Source: Cryptomeria japonica
Taxonomy: Eukaryota > Streptophyta > Pinopsida > Cupressales > Cupressaceae
Direction of reading: 5' to 3'
DNA: 64,000 bases
Assembly: GCF_030272615.1 (NCBI RefSeq)
Contig: NC_081406.1
Coordinates: forward strand, 477,676,900-477,740,899
Part shown: positions 43,331-53,758 of the stretch, one piece after another
Layout of the letters: each line of letters starts with the position of its first letter
Numbering within the stretch: position 1 is the stretch's first letter
The notes under the pieces: model-generated
What the model saw: the letters and a program-made list of their open reading frames with translations, nothing else
What the model was told of the DNA's origin: nothing
The model's database searches: none
Made by a program: the position numbers and the translations under genes

Positions 43331-44457
43331 TGTATACACATAAAAATGGCTATGAGTGATTAAATAAATATTTAATATTTATTTAATAATTATTTTTCTA
43401 TTAAATAGTTAATTTGAAAAGATTAATTTATTTAATTCATTTCATGTCTTTCTATTAATTAATTTAATTGAAACATTTTATTAATTCATTCATTTATCCT
43501 ATTCTTCTAATCAATTAATTAAATATCTAATATTTAATTATTCCTTCAATCAACTAAATATCTAATATTTAATGGTTATTCCTCTATCCTCTAGTCTCAA
43601 TTATTAAATGATTTCTTAAATTATTTAATTTCATTTCCAACTCATTCTTCCATCTCCACTTCATCTTTCCTTTGCCAACTCATCCACCATGTGGCTAAAT
43701 TAATTCAACAAAATTAAAATAAATAAATCATTTATTAGCCACTTATCTTCAACCTCCAAAATAAATGAAATATTGTGTATGTACACATATATCTTAACCT
43801 TCTTCTATATTCTCTCCAGTATCCCTACATCTTAGGAATAACTTGAGTCCACTTGTCCTCTCATGCCTAAATCTTCTCCAACCATCTCTAGATTCCCTCA
43901 GTCAGCAACCCAGTCAAGGTGAGATGAGTAACACTTGTCTTCTCCTTCCCCCTTTCTCTCAACCTTCACCTTTGCTCACAACCATCCAAATCTATAGATC
44001 TAATCATTACCGTTGATCTAGGACACACCATCTTGTCCTCTCAAAGTCTATAAATGCAGGAGTTTGAGTTGAGAAAGAGTTAGTCTTCAAGTGAATTTTC
44101 AAGTTAACCATTTGTGAAAACTTATGCATCCATGAGTTTTAATCTTGAAGAAAATAGCATAATCATTTAGCATTGCATATCATAGTATCAGTTAACTATC
44201 AGTTATCAGTCCAATATTCATATGCCATCTTGGAAGCTATCAGTGCTTGTCTTAGAGCACATCATTTGCAACTAGGAACAGTGGAGTTAGGACACAATGA
44301 GACTTAAATCATGAAGGTAATAATATGGTTTTTATTTTAATATCAATTTCATGTAGTTTTATTGGTTGAGTTTGGATTTCCCATAGCATTTCCTTTGTAT
44401 TTTGTGAAACTAATATGTTGCAGGTAGTATTATGATGATGAAATTCAAGTCGACACA
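43331..44457 (+). repeat. 3' LTR of Gypsy-A
   Basis: It starts TGTATACACA and ends TCGACACA. The 5' LTR is out of view, so the right edge rests on where copia coding text resumes (YDGGIVRFGDD, from 44460). A TATA box CTATAAATG is at 44048-44056. Length 1,127 bp, close to Gypsy-E LTRs. Confidence 0.75.
44048..44056 (+). promoter_or_regulatory. TATA box of the Gypsy-A LTR
   Basis: CTATAAATG in the last third of the LTR, the usual place for the U3 promoter. Confidence 0.55.
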
Positions 44458-45570
44458 TGTATGATGGTGGAATAGTGAGATTTGGAGATGACAAAGCCTA
44501 TGTGATCCGTGGTATAGGTTCTATTTCCTTTGATGGTAAGCATAATACTGATGATGTTCTGTACATTGAAGGTTTGAAGCATAATATTTTGAGTGTTGGA
44601 TAGATAGTTGACAAAGGTTATGATTTACACTTCAGGAATGGTAAATGCAAGATCCTAAATCCCTCTGGTATAGAGATTTCATCTGAAACTAAGACTGAAG
44701 GTAATATTTTTCATTTGAATGCTGGTGAGAAAAGTTGTTTGGTTTCTTAGATTGATGAAAGTTGGTTGTGGCATCGGAGAATGTGTCATGTTAACTTTAA
44801 TTCAATGATTAATATTAGTTCTACACAAGTTGTTAGAGATCTACCTAAGATTGTTAAACCTGCTAATTTGGTATGTATGGAATGTCAATTGGGTAAGAAA
44901 ACAAGAATTTCTTTCAAGAGAAAACAATATACATCTGATGGATTGCTAGATCTTGTGCATACTGACCTATGTAGACCTACAAATGTTACAAGTGTATAGG
45001 GAGATAGATATTTTATGTTGCTAATTGATGATTATTCCAGGATGATGTGGATTGTCTTTTTGAAGGATAAATTTGAAGCATTAGACAAATTCAAGATATT
45101 CAAAGCAAAGGTTGAGACTAAGTCTGGATTGAAGGTAAAATGTCTGAGATCTGACAGGGGAGGAGAATTTTGTTCCAGTGAGTTTGATTCATTCTATGAG
45201 AAGCATGGGATTGCAAGACAACTATCTACTCCTAGAACCCCTCAATAGAATGGAGTGGTTGAAAGGAAGAACAAAACTATCTTGGATGCTACAAGGACTA
45301 TGTTGTTTGAAGGGAAAGTTCAAAAGATCTATTGCAGAAAAGATGTTAGCATTTCTATTTACACATTCAACCAAGTTTATATTAAAGGTGATACTAGTAA
45401 AACTCCTTATGAGCTATGGTTTGGTCATGTTCCTACTGTGAGATATTTCAAAGTATTTGGTAGCAAATGTTATATCAAGAGAGATGACAACATAGGAAAG
45501 TTTGATACAAGATGTGATGAAGGAATTTTCTTGGGATATTCAACAAAGAGAAAAGCCTACTAGTGCTACA
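44458..45570 (+). pseudogene. int: Copia-G GAG-pre-integrase and integrase
   Basis: It starts with YDGGIVRFGDDKA (post-protease), then the zinc region WLWHRRMCHVNF and LVCMECQLGKK. The core shows D in LVHTDLCRP, LIDDYSRMMWIVFLKD, D in LRSDRGGEFCSS, and E in NGVVERKNKTI. All three catalytic residues are present. The stop before NGVV replaces a Gln of the usual TPQQNG. Further stops lie near 44602, 44748, 44998 and 45246. The domain ends with FLGYSTKRKAY near 45560. Confidence 0.88.
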
Positions 45571-45855
45571 ATAAGAGAATGAGAAAGATAGTGGAAAGTA
45601 CAAATGTGAACGTGGATGAGAACCTTGGAAAAGAAATCAGAGCATGTAGATATGATGATGGTCAACACATTGTTCTAAATCCTATTTAGACTGAAGAATT
45701 GAAGCAGAATGATCTGGTAGATCCAGTTAATCCAGATGTTGTTGTTGTCAATGGAGAGGTGCATGAATCTGAAAATCAAAATAATCAGAAGACTCTAAGG
45801 TATATAAAGATTGAATCATTAAAAAAATAAAATTATTCATGATAAAAATAAAGGT
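45571..45855 (+). other. Copia-G integrase-RT linker
   Basis: Stop-broken acidic linker text. No motif beyond the usual spacing between copia integrase and RT. Confidence 0.6.
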
Positions 45856-46983
45856 GTGATGACTAGAAAAAGGCTCGCTACTGAAGAGGTATGTTTGATT
45901 TATAAAATTGAACCTAAAGATGTTGTTGAGGCTTGCAAAGATGAAAATTGGATGAGGGCTATGGAAGAAGAATTAGATCAGATTGAAAAGAATAACACAT
46001 GGGAGCTTATGCTTAGACCTAAAGATAAGAATGTTATTGGTACTAAATGGGTATTCAGGAATAAATTGAATGAAGTTGGTGAAGTCGTCAAAAATAAATC
46101 AAGACCGGTATGCAAAGGATATTCATAGAAAGAAGGAATTGATTACAAGGAGACTTTTTCTTTGGTAGCTAGACTTGAAGTTGTTAGACTGTTGCTTGCA
46201 TATGCTGCCTATAAATATTTTAAAGTGTATCAAATGGATGTCAAGTCATCTTTTCTGAATGGTGATCTTGAGGAAGAAGTCTACATTGAGCAACCTGATG
46301 GATTTTCATTAGTAGATGATGGAGACATGGTATATAAACTAAATAAATCTCTTTATGGATTGAAACAAGCCCCTAGAGCTTGGTATGCTAGATTGGATAA
46401 GTACTTGTTAAAATTAGGATTTAATAAAGGGTATGTTGACAAAAATTTGTATTTTAAGATTGAGAATGATAACATCTTGATTGTTGAAGTCTTTGTTGAT
46501 GATATTATCTTTGGAGGAGATGATAACTTGAGCGTGAAGTTTTTTAGTGATATGCAGAAAGAATTTGAGATGTCTATGATAGCAGAGATAAAAAAATTCT
46601 TAGGTTTGCAGATTTCACAAATTGGAAAAGGTATTTTTATATCTCAAATTAAATATGTGAAGGAATTGTTGAAGAAGTTTGGGTTGGATGACTCCAAACT
46701 AGTTGGAACTCCTATGGTGACTGGTTGCAAATTGTCTAAGAATTATGAATCTCTAAAAGATAATGAGAATTTTTAGAGATCTATGGTTGGTGGACTTCTA
46801 TATCTTACTCAGACTAGGCCGAACATTATGCATGTTGTGTGCATGGCTGCTAAATATCAAACTGATCTAAAAGAGATTCATGTCACTATTGTAAAGAGGA
46901 TATTCAGATACTCAAAGGTAACTATGGATTATGGTTTGTGGTATCCAAGGAATGATGATTTCATGTTATGTGCTTACACTGAT
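45856..46983 (+). pseudogene. rt: Copia-G reverse transcriptase and start of RNase H
   Basis: Frame with DENWMRAMEEELDQIEKNNT, WVFRNKLNEVGEV, one stop, then [41 protein letters not shown] and the catalytic block [11 protein letters not shown] with both Asp kept. [18 protein letters not shown], a stop near 46774, and GGLLYLTQTRPNIMHVV lead into RNase H (LCAYTD), cut at 46983 by solo LTR I. Stops near 46126 and 46774 are the only breaks seen. Confidence 0.9.
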
Positions 46984-48266
46984 TGTTCAGTCCAACAATA
47001 GGAATAATAACTATAGTTAAAGTTTCAACCCGAAGTTTGGACATTCACTCTATGAAGTTACTATCTCCATAGCTGGAGTTCATTTGATTGTCAACCCAGG
47101 GATGTAATACTTGAAATGATTCTGCACTATATATGCACTAAGTTCTTGTGATAGCTACCCTGGATTACTGCAGCAACTAAAATCTATGCGGGAAAAGTAA
47201 GCAAGAATTAAAACAATTGAATGGCTATAGGAAAAACTCTGCATTAACATAAATTTCACTCAAGAAATACTAACTAAATCCAAAGATGCCAAACAAGAAT
47301 TCCTCTATTTGCTTTGGCTACAGGAATAGTCAATGGATTTGTTTCCAATGGCTGCAGGAACAGTCAATGCAAGAACATTTACTATAGCGAAAGAAGAAAA
47401 CTAAATTTAACAAAGGCACAGGAACACTCACCAAGTGGGCCCCCTTGGATGAGTGCTTCTAGGATTCCAAAATAACTCTAAGTGCTCAGAATAATATATC
47501 TTTATTCATTGTTTCACAAAAGTTGATACATTATTCAGAATGAAAGAAAACTCAAAACACTCTGCAACTTTATTTCTAAATCTTCTACTCTTTTTCCTTC
47601 TCTTTTCTTTTCTAACCTTAGAAATCTAACCTTAGAAAAGAGACAAAGACACTTATTTAAAAGAAAACAATAACTTCCTATAATTAAGATCACATCGATG
47701 AGAAGAGGCGGATAACATTCATGAAGGAGAACAGTCAGAGTTAAGCCACTAAAAACATGGATCTAAACCAAACCACAATCAAAACATAGCATGGTTGTAT
47801 TATAAGATTGATGCCCACTAGAGTCAGACATAAATGAGTCTTGTGCACCTACTTCTCCTCTGTCATTCCTTGCACTCATTATCCTCTTCACTGATTTGAA
47901 CTTTTAGTCGCCACCTTGAATATCTCAAACTGCTATTGGCGTGATAGGACAACCTTCTCCGTAGCATCTCATTTATTCCTACAATTCAAAAGAGAGAACG
48001 TACAAGCATACACATATCTATTTTAATTAATCAAAACATCTATTAATTTCACACATGATATCGCCTATGACAATCTGTATGGCAACAAGAATAAATCACA
48101 TGGTTGCAGGAATAACTGGCAAAGACAAAACATGATTTAATGGGTTCAGTTAATATCTAAAATGCATAGTGTCAAACTTTAATACATCATTACCATCCCA
48201 TCATAAAAATTAAAACAAGACAAAAACTTATGAGTTCTAGGAATAAAATAATATCTCAGCTCATCA
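46984..48266. mobile_element. Solo LTR I, 1,283 bp, in Copia-G RNase H
   Basis: It starts TGTTCAGTCC, ends GCTCATCA, and is flanked by CTGAT (46979-46983) and CTAAT (48267-48271), a 5-bp duplication with one change. The RNase H text (CAYTD, then VDWAGDVDDWKST) joins when it is removed. No ORF, primer site or second LTR copy seen. The family does not match any other LTR in the window. Confidence 0.72.
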
Positions 48267-48733
48267 CTAATGTTGATTGGGCTGGTGATGTTGATGACTG
48301 GAAGAGTACCTTCGGTGGTGCTTTCTTTTTAGGTAATAAATTGGTTTCATGGGCTAGTAAGAAATAAGATTCGATGTCCTTATCTACTGCTGAAGCTGAG
48401 TACATTGTTGTTGGTGGTAGTTGTGCTCAGATAATTTGGATGAAGCAAATTTTGAAGGATATCAGATTTATCTATGATGAGCCTACTGTCATATATTGTG
48501 ATAATTCCAGTGCTATTAACATGTCAAAGATTCGAGTGCAACATTCAAAGACCAAACATGTGTCAATCAAATATAATTACTTGAGAGAAAAAGTCAGTGA
48601 AGAGGAAGTGAAGTTGGAATATGCATCTATAAAGGAAAAAATTGCTGAAGTTTTCACTATGCCTTTGCCTATGGATACATTTGTCTATTTGAGAGAAAAG
48701 TTATGGGTATCTGCCCCTCTTGATGAGAACTAG
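48267..48733 (+). pseudogene. rh: Copia-G RNase H, C-terminal part
   Basis: VDWAGDVDDWKSTFGGAFFL, then VSWASKK, a stop, and LSTAEAEYIVVGGSCAQIIW, VIYCDNSSAINMSK, then HVSIKYNYLREKV and the usual end. This is the copia RNase H with its conserved Asp and Glu positions. Stop at 48731. Confidence 0.88.
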
Positions 48734-49069
48734 TTGCATTGAGTTGCATCAATCTGGTGGATCTCAAACACTTATCTTTCTATCTGGATTGATGAGTTGA
48801 TGTTATTATTCAGCCATAGTAGTCAGTGTGTGTTTTAGGTGATCAGTTGTGAGTTTATCCTAAGGGGGAGATTGTCCTTAGAGGATGTGTTTTGGGAGAG
48901 AAGCATAATCTATATTTTGTCTTTGTCATTGTTGTCAAAGGGGGAATGGAGCATTTGAAAAACTGTTTTATCTTCTTGATCTTAGGGGGAGTCTATTGGA
49001 GATGTTTTATTTCTTTACATTGAATGTTTTTCACATTCATATGTTTCCATCAATTTCAAAGTGAGAGAT
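48734..49069 (+). other. Copia-G 3' untranslated region with repeated purine tracts
   Basis: G-rich tracts occur at 48861-48872 (AAGGGGGAGA), 48937-48950 (CAAAGGGGGAAT) and 48984-48994 (TAGGGGGAG). The tract adjoining the LTR has decayed to CAAAGTGAGAGAT (49057-49069). The middle tract is preceded by CTTTGTCATTGTTGTCAAAG, a small hairpin. Confidence 0.75.
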
Positions 49070-50305
49070 TGTTGGACATTGCTACTGCTAGGATATGTTG
49101 TTGTCATTGATGTCAACATATTCCTACTCTGGTGATTGCTGATTGGTTTATTGTGATCATGGTTTGGTATATGGAGTATTTCTAGTATCATTATATTCTT
49201 TTGTATTGGTTTTGGTGATCCAGGAAGCTTAATTGATCATATCAGATGATCTACTTTTGTAGTTTGTTTATTTGATCGGTGCTTTGCAGAGTTTAGTATT
49301 CCCTCTAGTATATTCCAGCGTGATTAGATCTTGAGTTGAGATTTTGAGATATTCTTTGGGATGGTCTTATGTATCTTAATTTCAGATGGTTTGTGAATTG
49401 TTGCTTGGCAAGTTATCTTTCTTTGTGATAGTTGTTATTATTTGTGTATTCTTAAGGTTCAAATTTTCATTGATGAAGATTTGATAAGTGGTGTTGATGC
49501 AGCTGTTGCTGATGATTCTAACGTGCTTGCTAATGTTTGTTGATTGTGTCCTATTTGTTTTGATGATCCACATTGATCATTGTGTGTGTTCTTGATGATT
49601 TTGTTGAATCAGTGATGATCTTCGTGTTATGCAGTTTTCTTGGTGATGTAGCATGTTGTGGTTGATCTTGGCATGATTTCCCATGGTGTTGCGTCTTTTG
49701 AGATTTGAATTAGGTCCATTTTATGCCATTTATATCATTATATTGGTCTAGTGGCTGATATTTGTATCATGTGACGTAATTTTGTAATTGTGAGTTGAGG
49801 GTTTAGCTGACCTTGTTGTCAAGGTTGATAAATTATATAAATAGGTGATATTGTCATGTCATTTAGGTATCGAGGTTGTGTTTGTATTATCAGAGAGTGG
49901 TGTATGTGCAAACAAGTGATTCATCCTTGGTACTGTTATTGAGCAGAGATTGGTGTTGTAGAGAAGATAATTATTCTTAACCGGAACTGTCATCAAGCAT
50001 TTGGAGATGCTATTATTGTAGTTCATTTCTTCTGGATTGTATTCTGAATCTTATTGTAAGTCAGTGAGACTTCCCTGAGGGTTGTAGCCTTCTAGGCTAT
50101 TATCTTTTTAGCAATGAGCTCTATTTAGTGTGCCTAAATGCATGTGCATTCCATATTGTAATATTTACACATACTACTATGGAGTATCATCTTATTGTGG
50201 TTGCTACAGTTTATCAGATCTATATTTATGATCAAGTCTGTAGATCTAGTGAAAACTAATTCACCCCCCCAACCTCTCAGTTTTCCTTCATTTTTTTTGC
50301 CAACA
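49070..50305 (+). repeat. 3' LTR of Copia-G, 1,236 bp
   Basis: It starts TGTTGGACATTGC and ends TTTTGCCAACA. TATA box TATATAAATAGG at 49834-49845. Hairpin ATATGTTG / CAACATAT near 49096-49125. C-rich hairpin at 50251-50285. Confidence 0.87.
50251..50285 (+). other. C-rich loop hairpin, Copia-G LTR
   Basis: GAAAACT (50251-50257) pairs with AGTTTTC (50279-50285). The loop holds TTCACCCCCCC. 20 bases before the LTR end. Confidence 0.75.
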
Positions 50306-50629
50306 TGTATGATTTAGGATTGGATCTAGTAGATTCAACCCCTCTTTTGAATGTAAAGTTTCCTCAAGTGAAAATTGAGCTTAGTAAATTCCCCACTTCC
50401 AAGTGGAGAGTTGGTCAAGCCTCCAATTTTCTACTTTACAATTAGTCATAAAAGTAATACATTTAGTACAAAATATGATCTCTAATATATATTCTCTAAT
50501 TATAAGAGTATAAAAGAAAAAGACATAAACATGCATGCATATAGTTTGCCTCTAGGAATACTAATTAACAAAATACACAGTTTTTAAGCATAAATTAAGA
50601 TTAAAAATGTCACTTTTAAGTGCTCATCA
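50306..50629 (-). repeat. Partial LTR of minus-strand gypsy element M
   Basis: On the minus strand it starts TGATGAGCACTTAAAAGTG after a purine tract (GTAGGAGGGGCGGGA). The left part is cut by Copia-G at 50305. Assignment rests on this LTR/tract boundary and is tentative. Confidence 0.5.
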
Positions 50630-51001
50630 TCCCGCCCCTCCTACTATCAACCATGTCCTCATGGTGGTGGATTTGACAAACCCCTATTAATAGCTTCAAT
50701 CTAGAGGACCAAATCAAGACACTGAAAATTATACTCATGATAAGCTCTGGGAGGAACATATCCATTTTAATCTTCCACTCTTTCTGTCCAATTCCTCACA
50801 ATCTCTCCTACAAAATTGGCAGGTGCATTCAACCTTGGTGATGACAATAAGATAAGTGGTGGTCTGAAATTCATACCTATCTAGTTGACTTGCTTCTCTT
50901 CTATCATTTCCATCAGTGATCTAACTCTATTCAAGCTCTAAGTGATATTATGAGGAGAAATAAGTTATCTCCTTCTTAACTAGTTAGGTATGGTATTAAA
51001 C
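50630..51001 (-). pseudogene. Internal remnant of element M
   Basis: Minus-strand text gives PANFVGEIVRNWTERVED, NGYVPPRAYHEYN and further residues with stops. I do not recognise the domain. It ends at the inferred start of the Copia-J LTR. Confidence 0.35.
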
Positions 51002-52113
51002 TATTGGCAAGAGACATTGCATTGATGATTAGATGTTTTCATTGATGGAAACTTGAGTTAGATATCCAATTCATAGTTTATGATTCATTCATACCGAAAG
51101 ATTGGTTGAGGTCTAGTGAGAAGAACAAGTCATACGTAAGAGTGTACAATGTTGTGGTTGGTGATTCAGTTGTGTTGAGTATTTTCTGTTGTAGATCTTG
51201 GAGATGTATTATGGATGTGTAAATTACCTTATTCCAGGTTTATGGCCTCTCATGTTGAGTGTTGAGTCAGTTGGAAGATTTGACAGACATGTTTTTTGTT
51301 AAAATAGTGTTTTTCAGTAGTAACATGTGGAGATTCTTTGTACAGATTATGCAAAGTGATTTTGGCAATTGTTTGTGTGTTCAAGGATGTTGAGCCGATA
51401 TTTGGGAAGCATGTGGATATTTTTTTGAGGTCTGCATGTTTGTTTTGGATTGGTTTGAGCTGACTTGGGTAACACGTTTCATTTGTGTGTTATGCGGTTT
51501 TTGGGGTGACATGAAATAAACTTAAATTGATGTTGTGGATATATAAGAATGATTGTTTTGATATTTTTTTATGTGGGTAGATATGTGTGAAGTGTGTATG
51601 GGTGATTGTGCATAATTTCAAGTGTGCAATTGAATGATTTGTGCTCTGGAATATAGCAGAATATCAGAATAGAGTAGTGTTATAGATCAAAGTATTTTAT
51701 GCTTAACCAAAACTATTTCTAGCATTTGTAGATGTTGTTTATTAGTTCATACATTTTAATTATTATATGTAATCATTTGTAAGGTAGTTAGCCTTCTAGG
51801 GTTGTAGCCATTGTTGTAATTTGAGTAGTGAGCTCTAGGAAGCATTCTTGAATGCATGTACATTTCCCTCATGTAATATTATTATACTTCTAACAAGGTA
51901 TATTAATATTGTGGGTCTCAATCACACTATATTTTTTCCCTTAACTCGGTTTCCATGTAAAACTCCTGGTGTTATGGTGTTATTGTTATTTTCTTTGTGT
52001 TTCTACATTCTACTTTTATTTATTTGTGTTAAGTGGTTTAGAGAACAGATTAAGAATGTTAAAAATTACAGAACACTAATTCACCCCCCTCCTAGTGTTC
52101 CTTGATTCCAACA
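51002..52113 (+). repeat. 5' LTR of Copia-J
   Basis: The right end GATTCCAACA is firm (primer site follows). The left end is inferred at TATTGGCAAGAG, a mutated TGTTGGCAA start as in the Copia-K 3' LTR. A TATA-like GATATATAAG lies at 51537-51546. C-rich hairpin at 52071-52100. Confidence 0.7.
52071..52100 (+). other. C-rich loop hairpin, Copia-J LTR
   Basis: GAACACTA (52071-52078) pairs with TAGTGTTC (52093-52100). The loop is ATTCACCCCCCTCC. 13 bases before the LTR end. Confidence 0.82.
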
Positions 52114-52114
52114 A

Positions 52115-52127
52115 TTGGTATTAGATC
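52115..52127 (+). promoter_or_regulatory. Primer-binding site of Copia-J
   Basis: TTGGTATTAGATC, a two-base variant of the Met-tRNA site TTGGTATCAGAGC, one base after the LTR. Confidence 0.8.
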
Positions 52128-52181
52128 CTAGTTCCTCAGAAGAAGCCTAACAACTTGAGGAGGATCCTAAAAAGTGAGTCA

Positions 52182-53330
52182 ATGGATTCTGGTAGTCTGA
52201 AGCAATAGCTTGTTGTAGCACTTGAGGATCTTGATCAAGCCCAAGCTGAGGTTTGGCAAGTGAAAGTAAATCTTAAATTTGTTGAGAACTTCATTAAAAC
52301 ATTGAAGTGTCAATTGAACAAATCAAGGGAGAAGAGAAAGGAACTTGTTGATAAGCTGGTAGAGAAAGAAATTCAAAGCATTGATAAAGAAGCCTTGAAG
52401 GAAAATACAGAAGAATGTGACAAACTTACTAGAGCTAATACAACCTAGAAGAATGAGATGGAAGCCATTGTGATGAGATTGAAAAAATAGATTGAAGAAA
52501 GAAAGAAGAATGAGGAGAAGCTTGCTCAATCCCTAAAAGACAAATTTAAAGAATGTTGTAGACTTGAGAGTGAGAATAGACAACTGAAGCTTGACCTACA
52601 AGACTCAAGACAACATGAGGAAGATCTTGAAAGAAAAATCAATCTTATTAGATATGATCTTGATGTTGCAAATGAGTACAAGGAGAAGTTCAAGATCAAC
52701 TCATCCAAGCTAGAAGAATCATAATGATACTCAAGGCCTTGGATTTGAGAAAGGTGAAAGATCCAAATCAACACACAATAGAAGAACAACTCAAGAAAGC
52801 CTCTGGTAAGGAAACCTAATTCTCATAAGTTCAATGGTAACTATTTTGTTTGCAATAAATTTGGTCATATGGATAGTCAATGCAGAAATAGGATGATCAA
52901 TAATGGTTCATCTTTTACCGGTCAATGTTTCAAATGTAATAAGTATGGTCATAAGGCAAATGAATGCATAAGTGTGATGAATAACTTTTAGAATAGGAGA
53001 AATGTCAGATGTTATGCATGTAGTAGGTTTAGATATGTTGCTAATCAATGTAGATCTAGAAGAAATCAGATTAACTTCAGACCTATGCAAAGAAATATTG
53101 TTTGATATGCTTGCAACAAATCTAGTCACATTGCAAAGTATTGCAGAAGTAGAAATGTAAATAGGAGAGGTCTGGAAGACAAGAATAAGAATGTGAAGGT
53201 TGGTGAGAAAGGAAAAGAAAAAAATTACGAGATCAGAGATCAAATGAAGACTTGGGTGAAGAAGAGTGATTTACAGGCAGGAAATGGGTCCACACTTGAT
53301 TCCGTTGTTGGAACCTCATCTGGTAACTAA
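52182..53330 (+). pseudogene. gag: Copia-J gag: coiled coil and four CCHC knuckles
   Basis: The start is taken at ATG 52182 (MDSGSLKQ), with an early stop after 8 codons and then DLDQAQAEVWQVKVNLKF in phase. A Lys/Glu-rich coiled coil of about 180 residues follows, broken by stops. Four knuckle units come next: VCNKFGHMDSQC (first Cys replaced by Tyr), CFKCNKYGHKANEC (intact), CYACSRFRYVANQC (Gly and His lost), and YACNKSSHIAKYC (first Cys now part of a stop). A basic tail follows. There is no UBN2 domain like that of Copia-B. Zinc knuckles bind element RNA during packaging. Confidence 0.78.
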
Positions 53331-53758
53331 GCTAAGGCATCTGGTCTTGGGGGAGGTTTTCATGAAAAGTTACAAACCCCCTGTTTGAGATATCTATCTG
53401 ATTCTGGTAGGTTGCAAAGGTATGTGAGATGATCACAGATGTTTTTGATGGATTTATAGAAGAGTTCGAGCAGATTTGAAGGTCCACAAAATATCTTCAT
53501 GAAATGCAGAGTATTCAAAAGTGTTAGGGTTAAGTGCATTTATTATATCTAAAAGTTAGGTATGTGAAGGATAAAAAGAAAACTAACCTTTCATTTCTCA
53601 CTTTGCATTCAAAGTGAAAGATTGGAAGATCATGGCAGAGGAAAATTTGTAGAAATTCTGTGCGATATCCAGATTTGGTGTGCGATCTTGCATCCAGATG
53701 AAAGGTATTTAACAGTGAAACCCCCTTCAGTTGAAGTTTGAGATTTGAAATTGGTAAG
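53331..53758. other. Spacer between Copia-J gag and downstream ORF
   Basis: No coding signal that I can support. Stops occur in all frames. A remnant MAEENL start near 53633 may be an earlier start of the next ORF in another phase. Confidence 0.45.

Larger units (their letters stand above)
22619..44457 (+). mobile_element. Gypsy-A: Tat-type element, right part, twice interrupted
   Basis: The visible parts are the extra RNase H and integrase (22625-24012), the integrase end (37885-38252), a long 3' region with an antisense plant-mobile-domain ORF, a polypurine tract and the 3' LTR. The RT, gag and 5' LTR would be left of Copia-B, outside the window. Copia-B and Gypsy-E both sit in its coding region. 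At 44458 the text changes directly to copia protease/integrase sequence, so A inserted into Copia-G. The domain order and 3' region closely match Gypsy-E, which marks them as the same lineage. Confidence 0.85.
44458..50305 (+). mobile_element. Copia-G: Ty1/copia element, right part, host of Gypsy-A
   Basis: It begins abruptly in the segment just after the protease active site and continues through integrase, RT, RNase H (interrupted by solo LTR I), a 3' untranslated region with G-rich tracts, and the 3' LTR. The 5' LTR, gag and protease should lie left of Gypsy-A, outside the window. It is close to Copia-K in sequence throughout. On the right it abuts a minus-strand gypsy LTR (M). Confidence 0.88.
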
